In this document: positions 27,517-36,589 of the stretch, piece after piece
Position numbering within the stretch: the first letter of the stretch is position 1
Layout of the letters: each line of letters opens with the position of its first letter
NCBI GenBank assembly: GCA_964527215.1
Contig: CAZGNZ010000013.1
Span: forward strand, 32,585 to 96,584
Reading direction: 5' to 3'
Source: CAZGNZ01 sp964527215
GTDB lineage: Bacteria > Fidelibacterota > Marinisomatia > SCGC-AAA003-L08 > JACNLC01
DNA length: 64,000 bases
The notes under the pieces: model-generated
The model's database searches: none
The model's input: the letters and a program-made list of their open reading frames with translations, nothing else
Told to the model about the DNA's origin: nothing
Made by a program: the position numbers and the translations under genes

Positions 27517-29475
27517 ATGAGTGCAGGTGCACACTATCAAACCGCCCCTGAAGACCGTATTTCTTTAAAGCAGAAATCCGCGTATGCGGTGGGCATGCTG
27601 GTAAACAACCTTCAGGCGGCCGCATTGCCGGCCATGGTGGTCATTCTGAATCTTGGCCTGGGCATGGATGTTCTCTGGGTGGGACTCATTGGTGCCATAC
27701 CGAGAATATTTGATGCCATTTCGGATCCCATGCTGGGGTATATCTCGGATAATACAAAAACACGCTGGGGCCGGCGGCGACCCTTTATTTTCTCTGGTGC
27801 CCTCCTGGCCGGAGCTATCTTTGCTTTGATGTGGCAGCTTCCTTCGGGGTATGTGGATATTCTGGCTTCATCTCCGGCTGCAAAACACCAGTCTGTTTCA
27901 TTGAATGAAGCAGATGCAGAGTTTAATGATGCCGGCGGAGCGGTGCTGGATTTTCAGTCTGATGTAAATCCGAATGCACAATTCGTATTCTTCGGTCCAG
28001 ATCTGCTGGCGCTGGATAGCAGCACCGGTCCGGCTGCCAATCTGGACGGATTTCCTCAGGTTGAAATCAATGTGGATATTCCAGAGGTTCAGACTTTCCG
28101 GGCAGTATTTAATGAAGCCGATTCCGCGTCTTCAGACGGAGCCGGTGACGGTGAATCGTTTTTCATCGACCTGACGGATGACAAATCTGTGGAAAAAACC
28201 GGAAACCTGTACAAGTTCCAGCTGGCAGACCTGGTGAGAAGCACGGCATTCGGAAATCAAAATGGAAACAACATCCTTGAGATGCAGTCAATTCACAGCA
28301 TTGAGCTGATTCTGACCGGAATGGAAGGGGAAGGAACCGCCACCATCCATTCCGTGAAATTGAGGAAAAGCCAGCGCTTCTTCGTTTTTTATTTCCGCTA
28401 CTTCATGGCGATGTCCATCCTTTTCTTCCTGGCCTATACCGTTTTTGCCACGCCCTTTGTTGCATTCGGCTATGAAATGACGGCAGACTATCATGAGCGT
28501 ACCCGCCTCCACGCTTTTGCCAACACGGCAGGACAGCTGGCCTGGCTGGGAGTGCCCTGGTTTTATGCGATCATGGCCAGCAGTCTGTTCAGGGATACCG
28601 TTCACGGTGCACGCACACTGGCGATTGCCGTCGGCATTATTGTCGCACTGTTTGGTATCATTCCCGCCATTTTTCTCAAGGAAAGACCCGTTCCGCCTGT
28701 CAAAAAAGCTGCAAAAGGATTCTGGAAAAACATGTCAGAGTTTTTCAACGGCATCCTTATTACATTCAAGTGCAAACCGTTTGTGAAACTTTGCGGTGCC
28801 ACTTTCCTGGTGTTTAACGGATTTCAGCTTGGGACGTCATTTTCGATATATGTGATGATTTATTATTTATTTAACGGAAACGATGGTGATGCTGGCAAGC
28901 TCATGGGATGGTTTGGAATGCTGACTTCCATCGCAACGCTGGCAGTAATTCCGCTCACCGGACTGATTGCCACCAAAATTGGAAAGCGCAAAACCTTCCT
29001 GATTACGATTTCTCTTTCCATTTTAGGATACATGCTCAAGTGGGTGGGATACAATCCGCTGCATCCGTACTGGCTTTTGTTTGCAGCACCCCTGGTGGCA
29101 TTTGGAACCGGTTCCCTGTTTACACTGATGGGATCCATGATCTCTGATGTATGCGATTATGATGAACTTGAAACATATCAGAGAAGAGAAGGCGTATTTG
29201 GTGCCATCTACTGGTGGATGGTGAAGGTCGGAATGGCTTTGGCCGGTCTGCTCACCGGTGTACTGCTGAAGGTTTCCGGTTTCGATGTGGCTCTGGGTGC
29301 CGGTCAGGGCAGCCAGACGCTTTATCTGATTCGGATTTTCGATGTGGGAATACCGATCATCACATCCCTGATTGCCCTTGGTATTATTGCCACCTATTCA
29401 ATCACTGAAAACCGGGCCCGGGAAATCCGGCTTGAACTGGAGAACCGACGCGGAAAAGGTGCAGCCGCTGTATAA
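27517..29475 (+). CDS. GPH-family sugar:cation symporter with inserted periplasmic beta-domain
   Basis: 652 residues, versus about 450-500 for the glycoside-pentoside-hexuronide symporter family (MelB/XynP type). Residues 15-110 carry helices 1-3 with the family signature FDAISDPMLGYISDNTKTRWGRRRPF; residues ~285-640 carry the remaining helices (FRYFMAMSIL, YEMTADYHERTRLHAF, CDYDELETYQRREGVFGAIYWW). Between helices 3 and 4, residues ~113-283 are a hydrophilic, beta-rich insert ending IHSIELILTG....ATIHSVKL, which looks like the last strands of a carbohydrate-binding jelly roll. In this family that loop faces the periplasm. A strong AAGGAG precedes the ATG. Being next to GH26, it likely takes up mannan-derived sugars (inference). 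Confidence 0.85.
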   Translation: MSAGAHYQTAPEDRISLKQKSAYAVGMLVNNLQAAALPAMVVILNLGLGMDVLWVGLIGAIPRIFDAISDPMLGYISDNTKTRWGRRRPFIFSGALLAGAIFALMWQLPSGYVDILASSPAAKHQSVSLNEADAEFNDAGGAVLDFQSDVNPNAQFVFFGPDLLALDSSTGPAANLDGFPQVEINVDIPEVQTFRAVFNEADSASSDGAGDGESFFIDLTDDKSVEKTGNLYKFQLADLVRSTAFGNQNGNNILEMQSIHSIELILTGMEGEGTATIHSVKLRKSQRFFVFYFRYFMAMSILFFLAYTVFATPFVAFGYEMTADYHERTRLHAFANTAGQLAWLGVPWFYAIMASSLFRDTVHGARTLAIAVGIIVALFGIIPAIFLKERPVPPVKKAAKGFWKNMSEFFNGILITFKCKPFVKLCGATFLVFNGFQLGTSFSIYVMIYYLFNGNDGDAGKLMGWFGMLTSIATLAVIPLTGLIATKIGKRKTFLITISLSILGYMLKWVGYNPLHPYWLLFAAPLVAFGTGSLFTLMGSMISDVCDYDELETYQRREGVFGAIYWWMVKVGMALAGLLTGVLLKVSGFDVALGAGQGSQTLYLIRIFDVGIPIITSLIALGIIATYSITENRAREIRLELENRRGKGAAAV

Positions 29476-29523
29476 ACCGCCTGGTCTCTGATCATTTTGA
29501 CGGCCCCCGTTATGTATTTATCT

Positions 29524-29703
29524 AGCCCGAATATTTCATGAGAAATCTATTCCGATGATGGATCTGCTCAATTCTACAGCGTTATACTCGAAAAATGTTC
29601 TCAACGTACTGTCCAGTACGATTTCACTCATTTTTCTTCATATGCCTTGTAGAATCAATCATTTTCATCATCTCATTACTAAGTCTCATGAAATATCCGG
29701 GCT
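29524..29703. mobile_element. MITE-like palindromic element with 20-bp terminal inverted repeats
   Basis: The ends AGCCCGAATATTTCATGAGA (29524-29543) and its inverse at 29684-29703 match at 19 of 20 positions. Inner arms also pair (GATGATG and ATTCTACA on the left, TGTAGAAT and CATCATC on the right), down to a perfect centre CGTACTG-TC-CAGTACG at 29605-29620. The whole ~180 bp can fold as one long imperfect hairpin. It codes for nothing credible. It probably derives from an insertion sequence whose transposase acts in trans; no such transposase is in the window. Confidence 0.75.
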
Positions 29704-30104
29704 TGAAGACGATGATGCGGTGTTAATGCGGAAAAAACAGGAACCCGATCCTGTATCTGGTGAGTTTTCGAAAAGCGTTCTCTGGTAAAGAACCCGCTGG
29801 GCGGCCCTTTACAGACATACGGGGCTGAATGAACCGGGCTGGTGCTGAACGGCACATCAGACGCATTTTCAATCTATTGAAAACCTGTTTCCTGATTAAG
29901 CGGAGCAGAATTGGCCGGTCCTGTCCAGTTTTCCAGGCGGAATGACATTTTTCAGCCAGACTCGAAATCAGATACATTTTATTTATATTCCTTATTATCT
30001 TATCTAATACGCACTTTCGTTACTTTCATCAGCTACTCGTTGGCTGCAGTAAGTAATAAAGTCCTGGCTTCGAAAGCAATCCGACAATCTTGAAAGAGAG
30101 TTAA
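29704..30104. other. intergenic region upstream of the arylsulfotransferase-like gene
   Basis: About 400 bases with no gene. The last ~150 bases become AT-rich and probably contain the promoter of the following gene; I could not fix its boxes. Confidence 0.4.
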
Positions 30105-32153
30105 ATGAAAATTTGGGCTGTAATTTCCACAGTAGTAATGGTAACACTGCTTCTGACTCCTGCAGCAGGCCGCGAAATGAACGCAGACAACTGGCGCACG
30201 TATCTTCAGTATATGGATCCCCTGCCTGATGCCCAATGGGTAACCCCGGAAAACAATATCATCATCCGTCCCGGAAGAGACCTGAGCGCACGCAAGAATG
30301 AGCTGACCGGCTGGATTTCGGTGACTGGCGAAAAAAGCGGTGAAATAACGGGGGAACTGAAACTGCTTGCTGATCAAAGAACAATAATCATTAATCCGGA
30401 TACCCCTTTCCGCCCCGGCGAAGATGTCATGATCAAGCTCAGTGCGGCTCTGATAAATGGAAATGATTTGGATTCGGAAGTTTATCAGGTCCAATTTTCG
30501 GTGAGAAATCAACAGACACACCCCAATAGAATTGAACAGAGACATCACCCTGAAACATCATTCCGCCATTTGGATTTTGAAGCAAACACCATTCAGCCTC
30601 TGCCGGAGCCCGGTCCTCTGTCATTCAGAGATTTCCCGGAACTGAATACGATGACGCTGAACAATCCGGCACCGGGAAAAATATTCATTACGCTCCTGTC
30701 ACTTCTGCCGGAATATCAGCAGCATTCTTATTTGGTGATTATTGATAATTACAGCACGCCGGTATACTTTAACCGTCTCAGCAATTTCGTGTACGATTTT
30801 GAACCTCAGTCCGATACCACCTGTTCGTATTATAACAATGGGTATGACGCACACATTGTAAAAGACCGCAATTTTGTCGGAATCGACAGCGTTTCATGCG
30901 GGAACGGATACTATGACAACATTCATGAATTCAGGGTTCTGGAAAACGGCAATTCCCTGCTCATTTGTTCGGACGAACTGATTGTCAATATGGATTCGCT
31001 TGTGGTAGGCGGACACCCTGAAGCCATTGTCCAGGGGAACCTGATTCAGGAGCTGGATACAGACGGGAATGTGGTGTTCCAGTGGCGAAGCTGGGATCAT
31101 ATTCCCATCACGGATGCCTCCTGGCATATTGATCTGACGGCAGAAGAGGTGGATTACATCCACATGAATTCGCTGGATCTCGATTACGACGGACACGTCC
31201 TTCTCAGCAGCCGGAATCTGGATGAAATAACTAAAATTGATCATGAAACCGGCGAGATAATCTGGCGGTTCGGCGGAGAAAACAATCAGTTTGAATTCAT
31301 TAACGATGACCGCGGATTCAGTGTGCAGCATCATTTCAGAAGGCTTGATAACGGTCATTACACCCTGTATAATAACGGCAACTTTCTGGAACCGCGCTTT
31401 TCCGATGCCCTTGAGTACGATCTGGATCAGACCGCTCTGACGGCCACAAAAGTCTGGAGCTATTCCGACGGCATTCACTACGGACTGATGATGGGCAGCA
31501 CCCAGCGTCTTGACAACGGCAATACGCTGATTGGATGGGGACCTGGTGAAGGAGAAGCTGAACTCACCGAAGTTGAAATGGACGGGACCATCGCCCTTGA
31601 AATTGATTTCCCTTTCCCATACACGACCTACCGCGGTATCAAGGGTCCCTGGGAAACCACCCGGTTTGATATTGAACCCGATACGCTGACATTTCTTTAC
31701 GCAGAATATCCGCCCGGCCAGCGCAGCATTGATATCACCAATTTCACCGATGGACCATTATGGATCAATCATGTCTCATCTCATGACAGTGTGTTTGCAA
31801 TCGGCAATGAACTGCCCCAGCTGATAGCCAGTCAGCAGACGGTTGGGTTTGACGTAATCCTGACACCTGCAGAATGCGGTGAATTCACCAACGTGCTCAC
31901 AGTGGGTGTAGATGAATTTTCTGAATATGTTGCGGACCAGGTAACCATCACCGGAAATGTCTACTGTAATCCCAATGGCGATATGAACTATGATGCGATG
32001 GTAAACATTTTTGATATTATGGTTCTGGTTGATGGAATTCTGAGTTACCATGATTGGACACAATTCCAGATGGTGGCAGGTGATCTGGATTCTAACGAAC
32101 AGTTGGACGTTCAGGATATTGTGGCACTGGTTTACATCATTCTTAACAACTGA
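30105..32153 (+). CDS. secreted arylsulfotransferase-family protein with dockerin-like tail
   Basis: 682 residues with an N-terminal signal peptide (cut near residue 22, after TPAAGR). An Ig-like domain (~45-135) is followed by a six-bladed propeller-type arylsulfotransferase domain (~195-520); the block DYIHMNSLDLDYDGHVLLSS with HETGEIIWRFGG is the family core, and its His would be the sulfate acceptor by analogy with bacterial ASST. A beta-sandwich (~525-620) and two dockerin-like Ca loops (GDMNYDAMVNIFDI, GDLDSNEQLDVQDI) end the protein. Bacterial ASSTs move sulfate between phenols in the periplasm; members of this family with dockerin tails may instead bind glycans or act outside the cell. 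GAGAG lies five bases before the ATG. Confidence 0.8.
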   Translation: MKIWAVISTVVMVTLLLTPAAGREMNADNWRTYLQYMDPLPDAQWVTPENNIIIRPGRDLSARKNELTGWISVTGEKSGEITGELKLLADQRTIIINPDTPFRPGEDVMIKLSAALINGNDLDSEVYQVQFSVRNQQTHPNRIEQRHHPETSFRHLDFEANTIQPLPEPGPLSFRDFPELNTMTLNNPAPGKIFITLLSLLPEYQQHSYLVIIDNYSTPVYFNRLSNFVYDFEPQSDTTCSYYNNGYDAHIVKDRNFVGIDSVSCGNGYYDNIHEFRVLENGNSLLICSDELIVNMDSLVVGGHPEAIVQGNLIQELDTDGNVVFQWRSWDHIPITDASWHIDLTAEEVDYIHMNSLDLDYDGHVLLSSRNLDEITKIDHETGEIIWRFGGENNQFEFINDDRGFSVQHHFRRLDNGHYTLYNNGNFLEPRFSDALEYDLDQTALTATKVWSYSDGIHYGLMMGSTQRLDNGNTLIGWGPGEGEAELTEVEMDGTIALEIDFPFPYTTYRGIKGPWETTRFDIEPDTLTFLYAEYPPGQRSIDITNFTDGPLWINHVSSHDSVFAIGNELPQLIASQQTVGFDVILTPAECGEFTNVLTVGVDEFSEYVADQVTITGNVYCNPNGDMNYDAMVNIFDIMVLVDGILSYHDWTQFQMVAGDLDSNEQLDVQDIVALVYIILNN

Positions 32154-32447
32154 TTTTTAAGTCGTTGATAGTAACAAAATGTGGTCGGTACGGGTCAGCC
32201 GAAAGGTTTTGCCGCCTGTCTGAATCCTGCGGCGGCGTCTCGTGCGATCCTCAACAGCATCCCTGCGGCAGCCGGCCCCGACAGACAGAAACCCTAATCC
32301 GGGGAAATCAGGAAACCAGCTGCCCGACGAATTACCACATCCTCTTGATAATTTCACGCGCTGCTTTTAAGCCAAATAACAGGCCTTGCTTCAATCCCGT
32401 CAGAGTGCAGACAGAGGTTTGAGAAAACTTCAGGATCATATCTTAAA

Positions 32448-35400
32448 ATGAACAAAAAACCGCCGCTGAAAATCTCCAGTATCCAAACCAGAATTACATT
32501 CTGGATTTTAATTATCGCTCTGGTACCGCTGATCATCTCAACGATCGTGATATACTATCAAAGGAAAGCATCGATCAGGGAAGAAGCCATTCAAAAACTG
32601 ACGGCAGTCAGGGATTTGAAGGTTACTCAGATAAATACCTGGCTGGACAATCGCATCGGTGATATTCAGACCATTGCCGGGGATTTGGAGATTCGTTCGC
32701 TGAGCCGCATTTTTGGCCGGGGACTGCTTTCAGAAAGTGACAATGTTGTCGCAGAACCTGCGCAGAACCTGCTGAAACGGTATACTGCGAGTTATCAGGA
32801 TTATTACGATCTGTTCATTATTGATGCTGAAAACGGGCTGGTTCAATTGTCTTCCAATCAGAATGTCATTGGAAAGAACTGTTGGAATAAATCCTATTTT
32901 TCCAATCCAATGACAGTCGAACAGCTTTTCATCGAGGATGTTCATTTTTCCGATGACAGTCACAAGCTGCCCATAATTTCTTTCTCCATTCCGTTGTATG
33001 CACCGGGTCAGGACACCAAGCCATTCGGTGTTCTGGTCACCCGGACGGATCTGGATCAATCCCTGTACAGAATGCTGCTGGATCGTACCGGAATGGGTGA
33101 TACGGGTGAAACGCTGGTCGTGAACCGGGAAGTTTATGCGCTGAATGATTTGCGGTGGTATAGTCAGGCACCGCTGAAGCTGAAAATTTCTGCTCAGCCT
33201 GCGGAATATGCAGCAGCCGGAAAAAGCGGTGTGATTGACTCCAGAGACTACCGGGGCGTTAAGGTGCTGGCAGTCTATACCCACCTGGAACGAATGTCCT
33301 GGGGAATTGTGGCCAAACAGGACACATTCGAAATGTACGAACCGCTGAGGGTGATGCTGAGGCAGATTCTCGTTTTCCTGATCATCAGCTCTGTGTGTAT
33401 TTCGGCCGTGGGTGGATTTATTGCCCGCAGCCTTTCCCTTCCGCTGCTTAAGATGACAAAAACAACCGATCAAATGAGAGAAGGCGATTTTTCACAGCGG
33501 ATTCCGGAAAACAGAAGCGATGAATTGGGAATCATGGCCCGCAGTTTCAATAAAATGTCGGCAGACCTGGCTGAGCAAAATGAACTTCAGCATGGAACAG
33601 CGGAAATTATCAACGCCGTTGTGGATTCCGGACGGCTTTCCGAGTTTCAGGAAAAAATTCTGGAAACACTGCTGGAACTGACCGGTGCCAGCCTGGGAGT
33701 GTTTTATGCGTATTTTCCCGATTCAGAGTCTTTTCAGCCCGTGATAAGCCGCGGACTTGAAACGGACAAACTGACTCCGTTCAGTAGAAATCAGCCGGAA
33801 GGTGAATTCTCACGATCAGTGCTGCGCAGGCAAATCAGTGTTATAACCGAATTAGATTCGAATACGAATTTTACATTCAAAACCTTTTTTGGGACGATCA
33901 TCCCCAATACCCTGATGACCATTCCCATTATTGTGCATAATAATGTAACCGGCATTATATCCCTGGCCCGACTGAAGCCGTTCACCGGTACTCAGAAAAA
34001 AATCATTCAGCAGGCATGGAGCAGTCTGAATACCGGATATGCCAATTTAACGGCTGAGGAAAATACCCGCCTGATTGCCGATGAACTGCAGCAGAAAAAC
34101 ATTGCGCTGAAACAGATGACGGATGAACTGCAGAATCAGACGCGGGAAGTTCAGCTGCAGAATACAGAGCTTGAGAATCAGAAACAGAAAGTGGAACAGG
34201 CAAGTCGCCTGAAGTCGGAATTTCTAAGCAATATGAGCCATGAACTGCGGACACCGCTGAACTCAATTCTGGCCCTGTCCCGTGTTCTGCATATGGGCGC
34301 AAAGCAAAAAATAACTCCGAAAGAAACAGAGTATCTGGAAATTATTGAAAATAATGGAAAACTGCTGCTGCAGTTGATAAATGATATTTTGGATCTCTCC
34401 AAAATCGAGGCGGGCAAAATGGAACTGCTGCCGGAGATGCTGGATATCAATCAGGTATCCGGAGATATAATAGAATCTCTCAATCCCCTGGCGGTGACTA
34501 AAGGACTGACCATTGAATCCCGGCTCCAGCCGGATTTGCCGGTTTTGAAAACCGACCGGTCCAGGATACAGCATATACTTCAGAACCTGATTGGAAATGC
34601 CATTAAATTCACCACCAAAGGCGGCATCACTGTCCGGACCCGGCTGGTTGATGAGGAATTCCATATTGCCGTTCAGGATACCGGTATCGGCATTCCAGAA
34701 GAAAATCTGAAGGAAATTTTTGAAGAATTCAGGCAGGTGGACGGTTCCACATCCCGTCAGTTTGGCGGAACCGGGCTGGGTCTCAGTATTGCCGTCCGGT
34801 CTGCAGAACTGCTTGGCGGCAGGATTGAGGTAGAGAGCGTTTATGGTGAAGGCAGTACTTTCACACTGGTGATACCGGCTGCGGAGACAGCGGAAGCCGA
34901 GTACTCCGTCCGTCCGATCCCTTCAGAGCCCATACCCCTGAAAACTTCCCAGACCATTCTGGTCGTGGACGATGATTCTGCTGCTGTCAGTCTTTTATCC
35001 CAGCCATTGACGCAGGCCGGTTTCAAGGTGGTAAGCACCAACGATCCCCGTCAGGCACTGGACCTTGCCCGCAGGCATCAGCCTTTTTTGATTACACTGG
35101 ATCTCATCATGCCTGAAATGGACGGATGGGAAGTGCTGCAGGCACTGAAAACAGATTCTCAGGTTCAGGATATCCCCGTTGTGATTATCTCGGTTTCAGA
35201 AGACCTGCAAACCGGACTGGCCCTGGGTGCAGTGGGATATCTCACCAAGCCGGTGGACTCAAGCCGCCTTCTGAGGGAAGTGGAAAAGGTAAGCAAATTC
35301 GAAGGCGGGACAGTTGCATTGGCAGATGACAGTGCCGTTGACCGACAGCAGATAATACAGATAATTTCGGAAAATACCCAACTGACTGTTGACGAACTGG

Positions 35401-36536
35401 ACGGCGGACAAGCCTGTCTTGATTACCTGAACCGCAATATGCCGGACCTGCTGCTGCTGGATCTGGTAATGCCTGATGTGGATGGATTTGAAGTTGTGAA
35501 TCAGCTGCGTCAGGACAGCCGGTATGATCATCTGCCCATCATTATTGTCACTGCCCGGGACTTATCCGCGCCGGAACGGGCATCCCTGTCCGATAAAGTG
35601 AATGCCACTCTGCAGAAACAGGAGCTGTCCGTTGATCGAATGCTCCAGCTGCTTCAGTCTCATATTACCGGGCTTCGAAACGGCATGAATCACGAGCACC
35701 GGACCGATGAACATGCCCATATACTGATCGTGGAGGATCAGGAACCGGCAATCCTGCAGCTTCGGATGGTATTGGTGCGGGAAGGCTACCGCGTTGATGT
35801 GGCCCGAAATGGTTCCGAAGCACTTGAATTCATTCAAAACACCGTTCCGAATGCTGTGATTCTTGATTTGATGATGCCGGACACGGATGGATTTCAAGTA
35901 TTGACACAGCTTCGGTCGAACCCCGCTACCCGGAATCTGCCGGCACTGGTTCTCACAGCCAAGGATTTGACACAGGACGATCTCAATGCTCTGAACCGCA
36001 GCCGCGTTCAGCAGCTGGTACAGAAGGGGGACGTGGACCAAAATGAACTTCTGGAGAAAGTAAAGACAATCTTGGAAGATATTCCGGGCGATTCAACGGC
36101 CGTCATTCCTGAATCCCGCCGTGAAAAATTCTCTGTCGGTAGCGATGGAGGCAGACCGGTGATCCTTCTGGTGGAGGATAATCAGGATAACCGGATGACC
36201 ATCAAAGCCATTCTGGGTGACGATTGGGACATCATTGAAGCAAGTGACGGGGAAAAGGGACTGTTCTGGCTGGAGAGCAATACGCCGGATTTGATCCTGC
36301 TGGATATGATGCTGCCGGGGAAAACCGGATATGATTTGGCACGGCAGATAAAAAAGGACCCGCTGACAGCCTTCGTTCCCATCATTGGAATCACTGCACA
36401 GGCGATGAAGGGTGACCGCGAGCGGGTTCTGGCTGCAGGCTGTGACGCATACCTTCCAAAACCAGTGGAACCTGATAAACTGAAGGAATTGGTGCAAACC
36501 GTCAAATCGACTGCCCGGCGCCCGCAGAAAGCTTAA
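32448..36536 (+). CDS. hybrid sensor histidine kinase with Cache, HAMP, GAF and four receiver domains
   Basis: 1362 residues, inner membrane. Order: TM1 (~16-38), a Cache-type periplasmic sensor (~40-300), TM2 (~303-325), HAMP (~325-380), GAF (~385-535), a coiled coil, HisKA with His598 in NMSHELRTPLN, HATPase (~700-820, QDTGIGIPEENL and FGGTGLGLSI), then four receivers at about 835-955, 955-1075, 1090-1210 and 1238-1355. Phospho-acceptor Asp motifs are TLDLIMP, LLDLVMP, ILDLMMP and LLDMMLP. Each keeps the acidic pair near its start, except the second, which begins ALADDS. No HPt domain is present. It leads a run of three kinases on the same strand; a DNA-binding output protein is not seen nearby. 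Confidence 0.92.
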   Translation: MNKKPPLKISSIQTRITFWILIIALVPLIISTIVIYYQRKASIREEAIQKLTAVRDLKVTQINTWLDNRIGDIQTIAGDLEIRSLSRIFGRGLLSESDNVVAEPAQNLLKRYTASYQDYYDLFIIDAENGLVQLSSNQNVIGKNCWNKSYFSNPMTVEQLFIEDVHFSDDSHKLPIISFSIPLYAPGQDTKPFGVLVTRTDLDQSLYRMLLDRTGMGDTGETLVVNREVYALNDLRWYSQAPLKLKISAQPAEYAAAGKSGVIDSRDYRGVKVLAVYTHLERMSWGIVAKQDTFEMYEPLRVMLRQILVFLIISSVCISAVGGFIARSLSLPLLKMTKTTDQMREGDFSQRIPENRSDELGIMARSFNKMSADLAEQNELQHGTAEIINAVVDSGRLSEFQEKILETLLELTGASLGVFYAYFPDSESFQPVISRGLETDKLTPFSRNQPEGEFSRSVLRRQISVITELDSNTNFTFKTFFGTIIPNTLMTIPIIVHNNVTGIISLARLKPFTGTQKKIIQQAWSSLNTGYANLTAEENTRLIADELQQKNIALKQMTDELQNQTREVQLQNTELENQKQKVEQASRLKSEFLSNMSHELRTPLNSILALSRVLHMGAKQKITPKETEYLEIIENNGKLLLQLINDILDLSKIEAGKMELLPEMLDINQVSGDIIESLNPLAVTKGLTIESRLQPDLPVLKTDRSRIQHILQNLIGNAIKFTTKGGITVRTRLVDEEFHIAVQDTGIGIPEENLKEIFEEFRQVDGSTSRQFGGTGLGLSIAVRSAELLGGRIEVESVYGEGSTFTLVIPAAETAEAEYSVRPIPSEPIPLKTSQTILVVDDDSAAVSLLSQPLTQAGFKVVSTNDPRQALDLARRHQPFLITLDLIMPEMDGWEVLQALKTDSQVQDIPVVIISVSEDLQTGLALGAVGYLTKPVDSSRLLREVEKVSKFEGGTVALADDSAVDRQQIIQIISENTQLTVDELDGGQACLDYLNRNMPDLLLLDLVMPDVDGFEVVNQLRQDSRYDHLPIIIVTARDLSAPERASLSDKVNATLQKQELSVDRMLQLLQSHITGLRNGMNHEHRTDEHAHILIVEDQEPAILQLRMVLVREGYRVDVARNGSEALEFIQNTVPNAVILDLMMPDTDGFQVLTQLRSNPATRNLPALVLTAKDLTQDDLNALNRSRVQQLVQKGDVDQNELLEKVKTILEDIPGDSTAVIPESRREKFSVGSDGGRPVILLVEDNQDNRMTIKAILGDDWDIIEASDGEKGLFWLESNTPDLILLDMMLPGKTGYDLARQIKKDPLTAFVPIIGITAQAMKGDRERVLAAGCDAYLPKPVEPDKLKELVQTVKSTARRPQKA

Positions 36537-36589
36537 GAAAAACACATTTTCAACTCAAGTGGCTAACTGAAACAGAAATCTGACACAAC

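Noticed and set aside
29555..29788. Open frame of 77 codons over the palindromic element
   Set aside because: It lies across the inverted repeat, has no ribosome site and reads as low-complexity translation of the element; a similar artefact arises from the degenerate copy near 15700.
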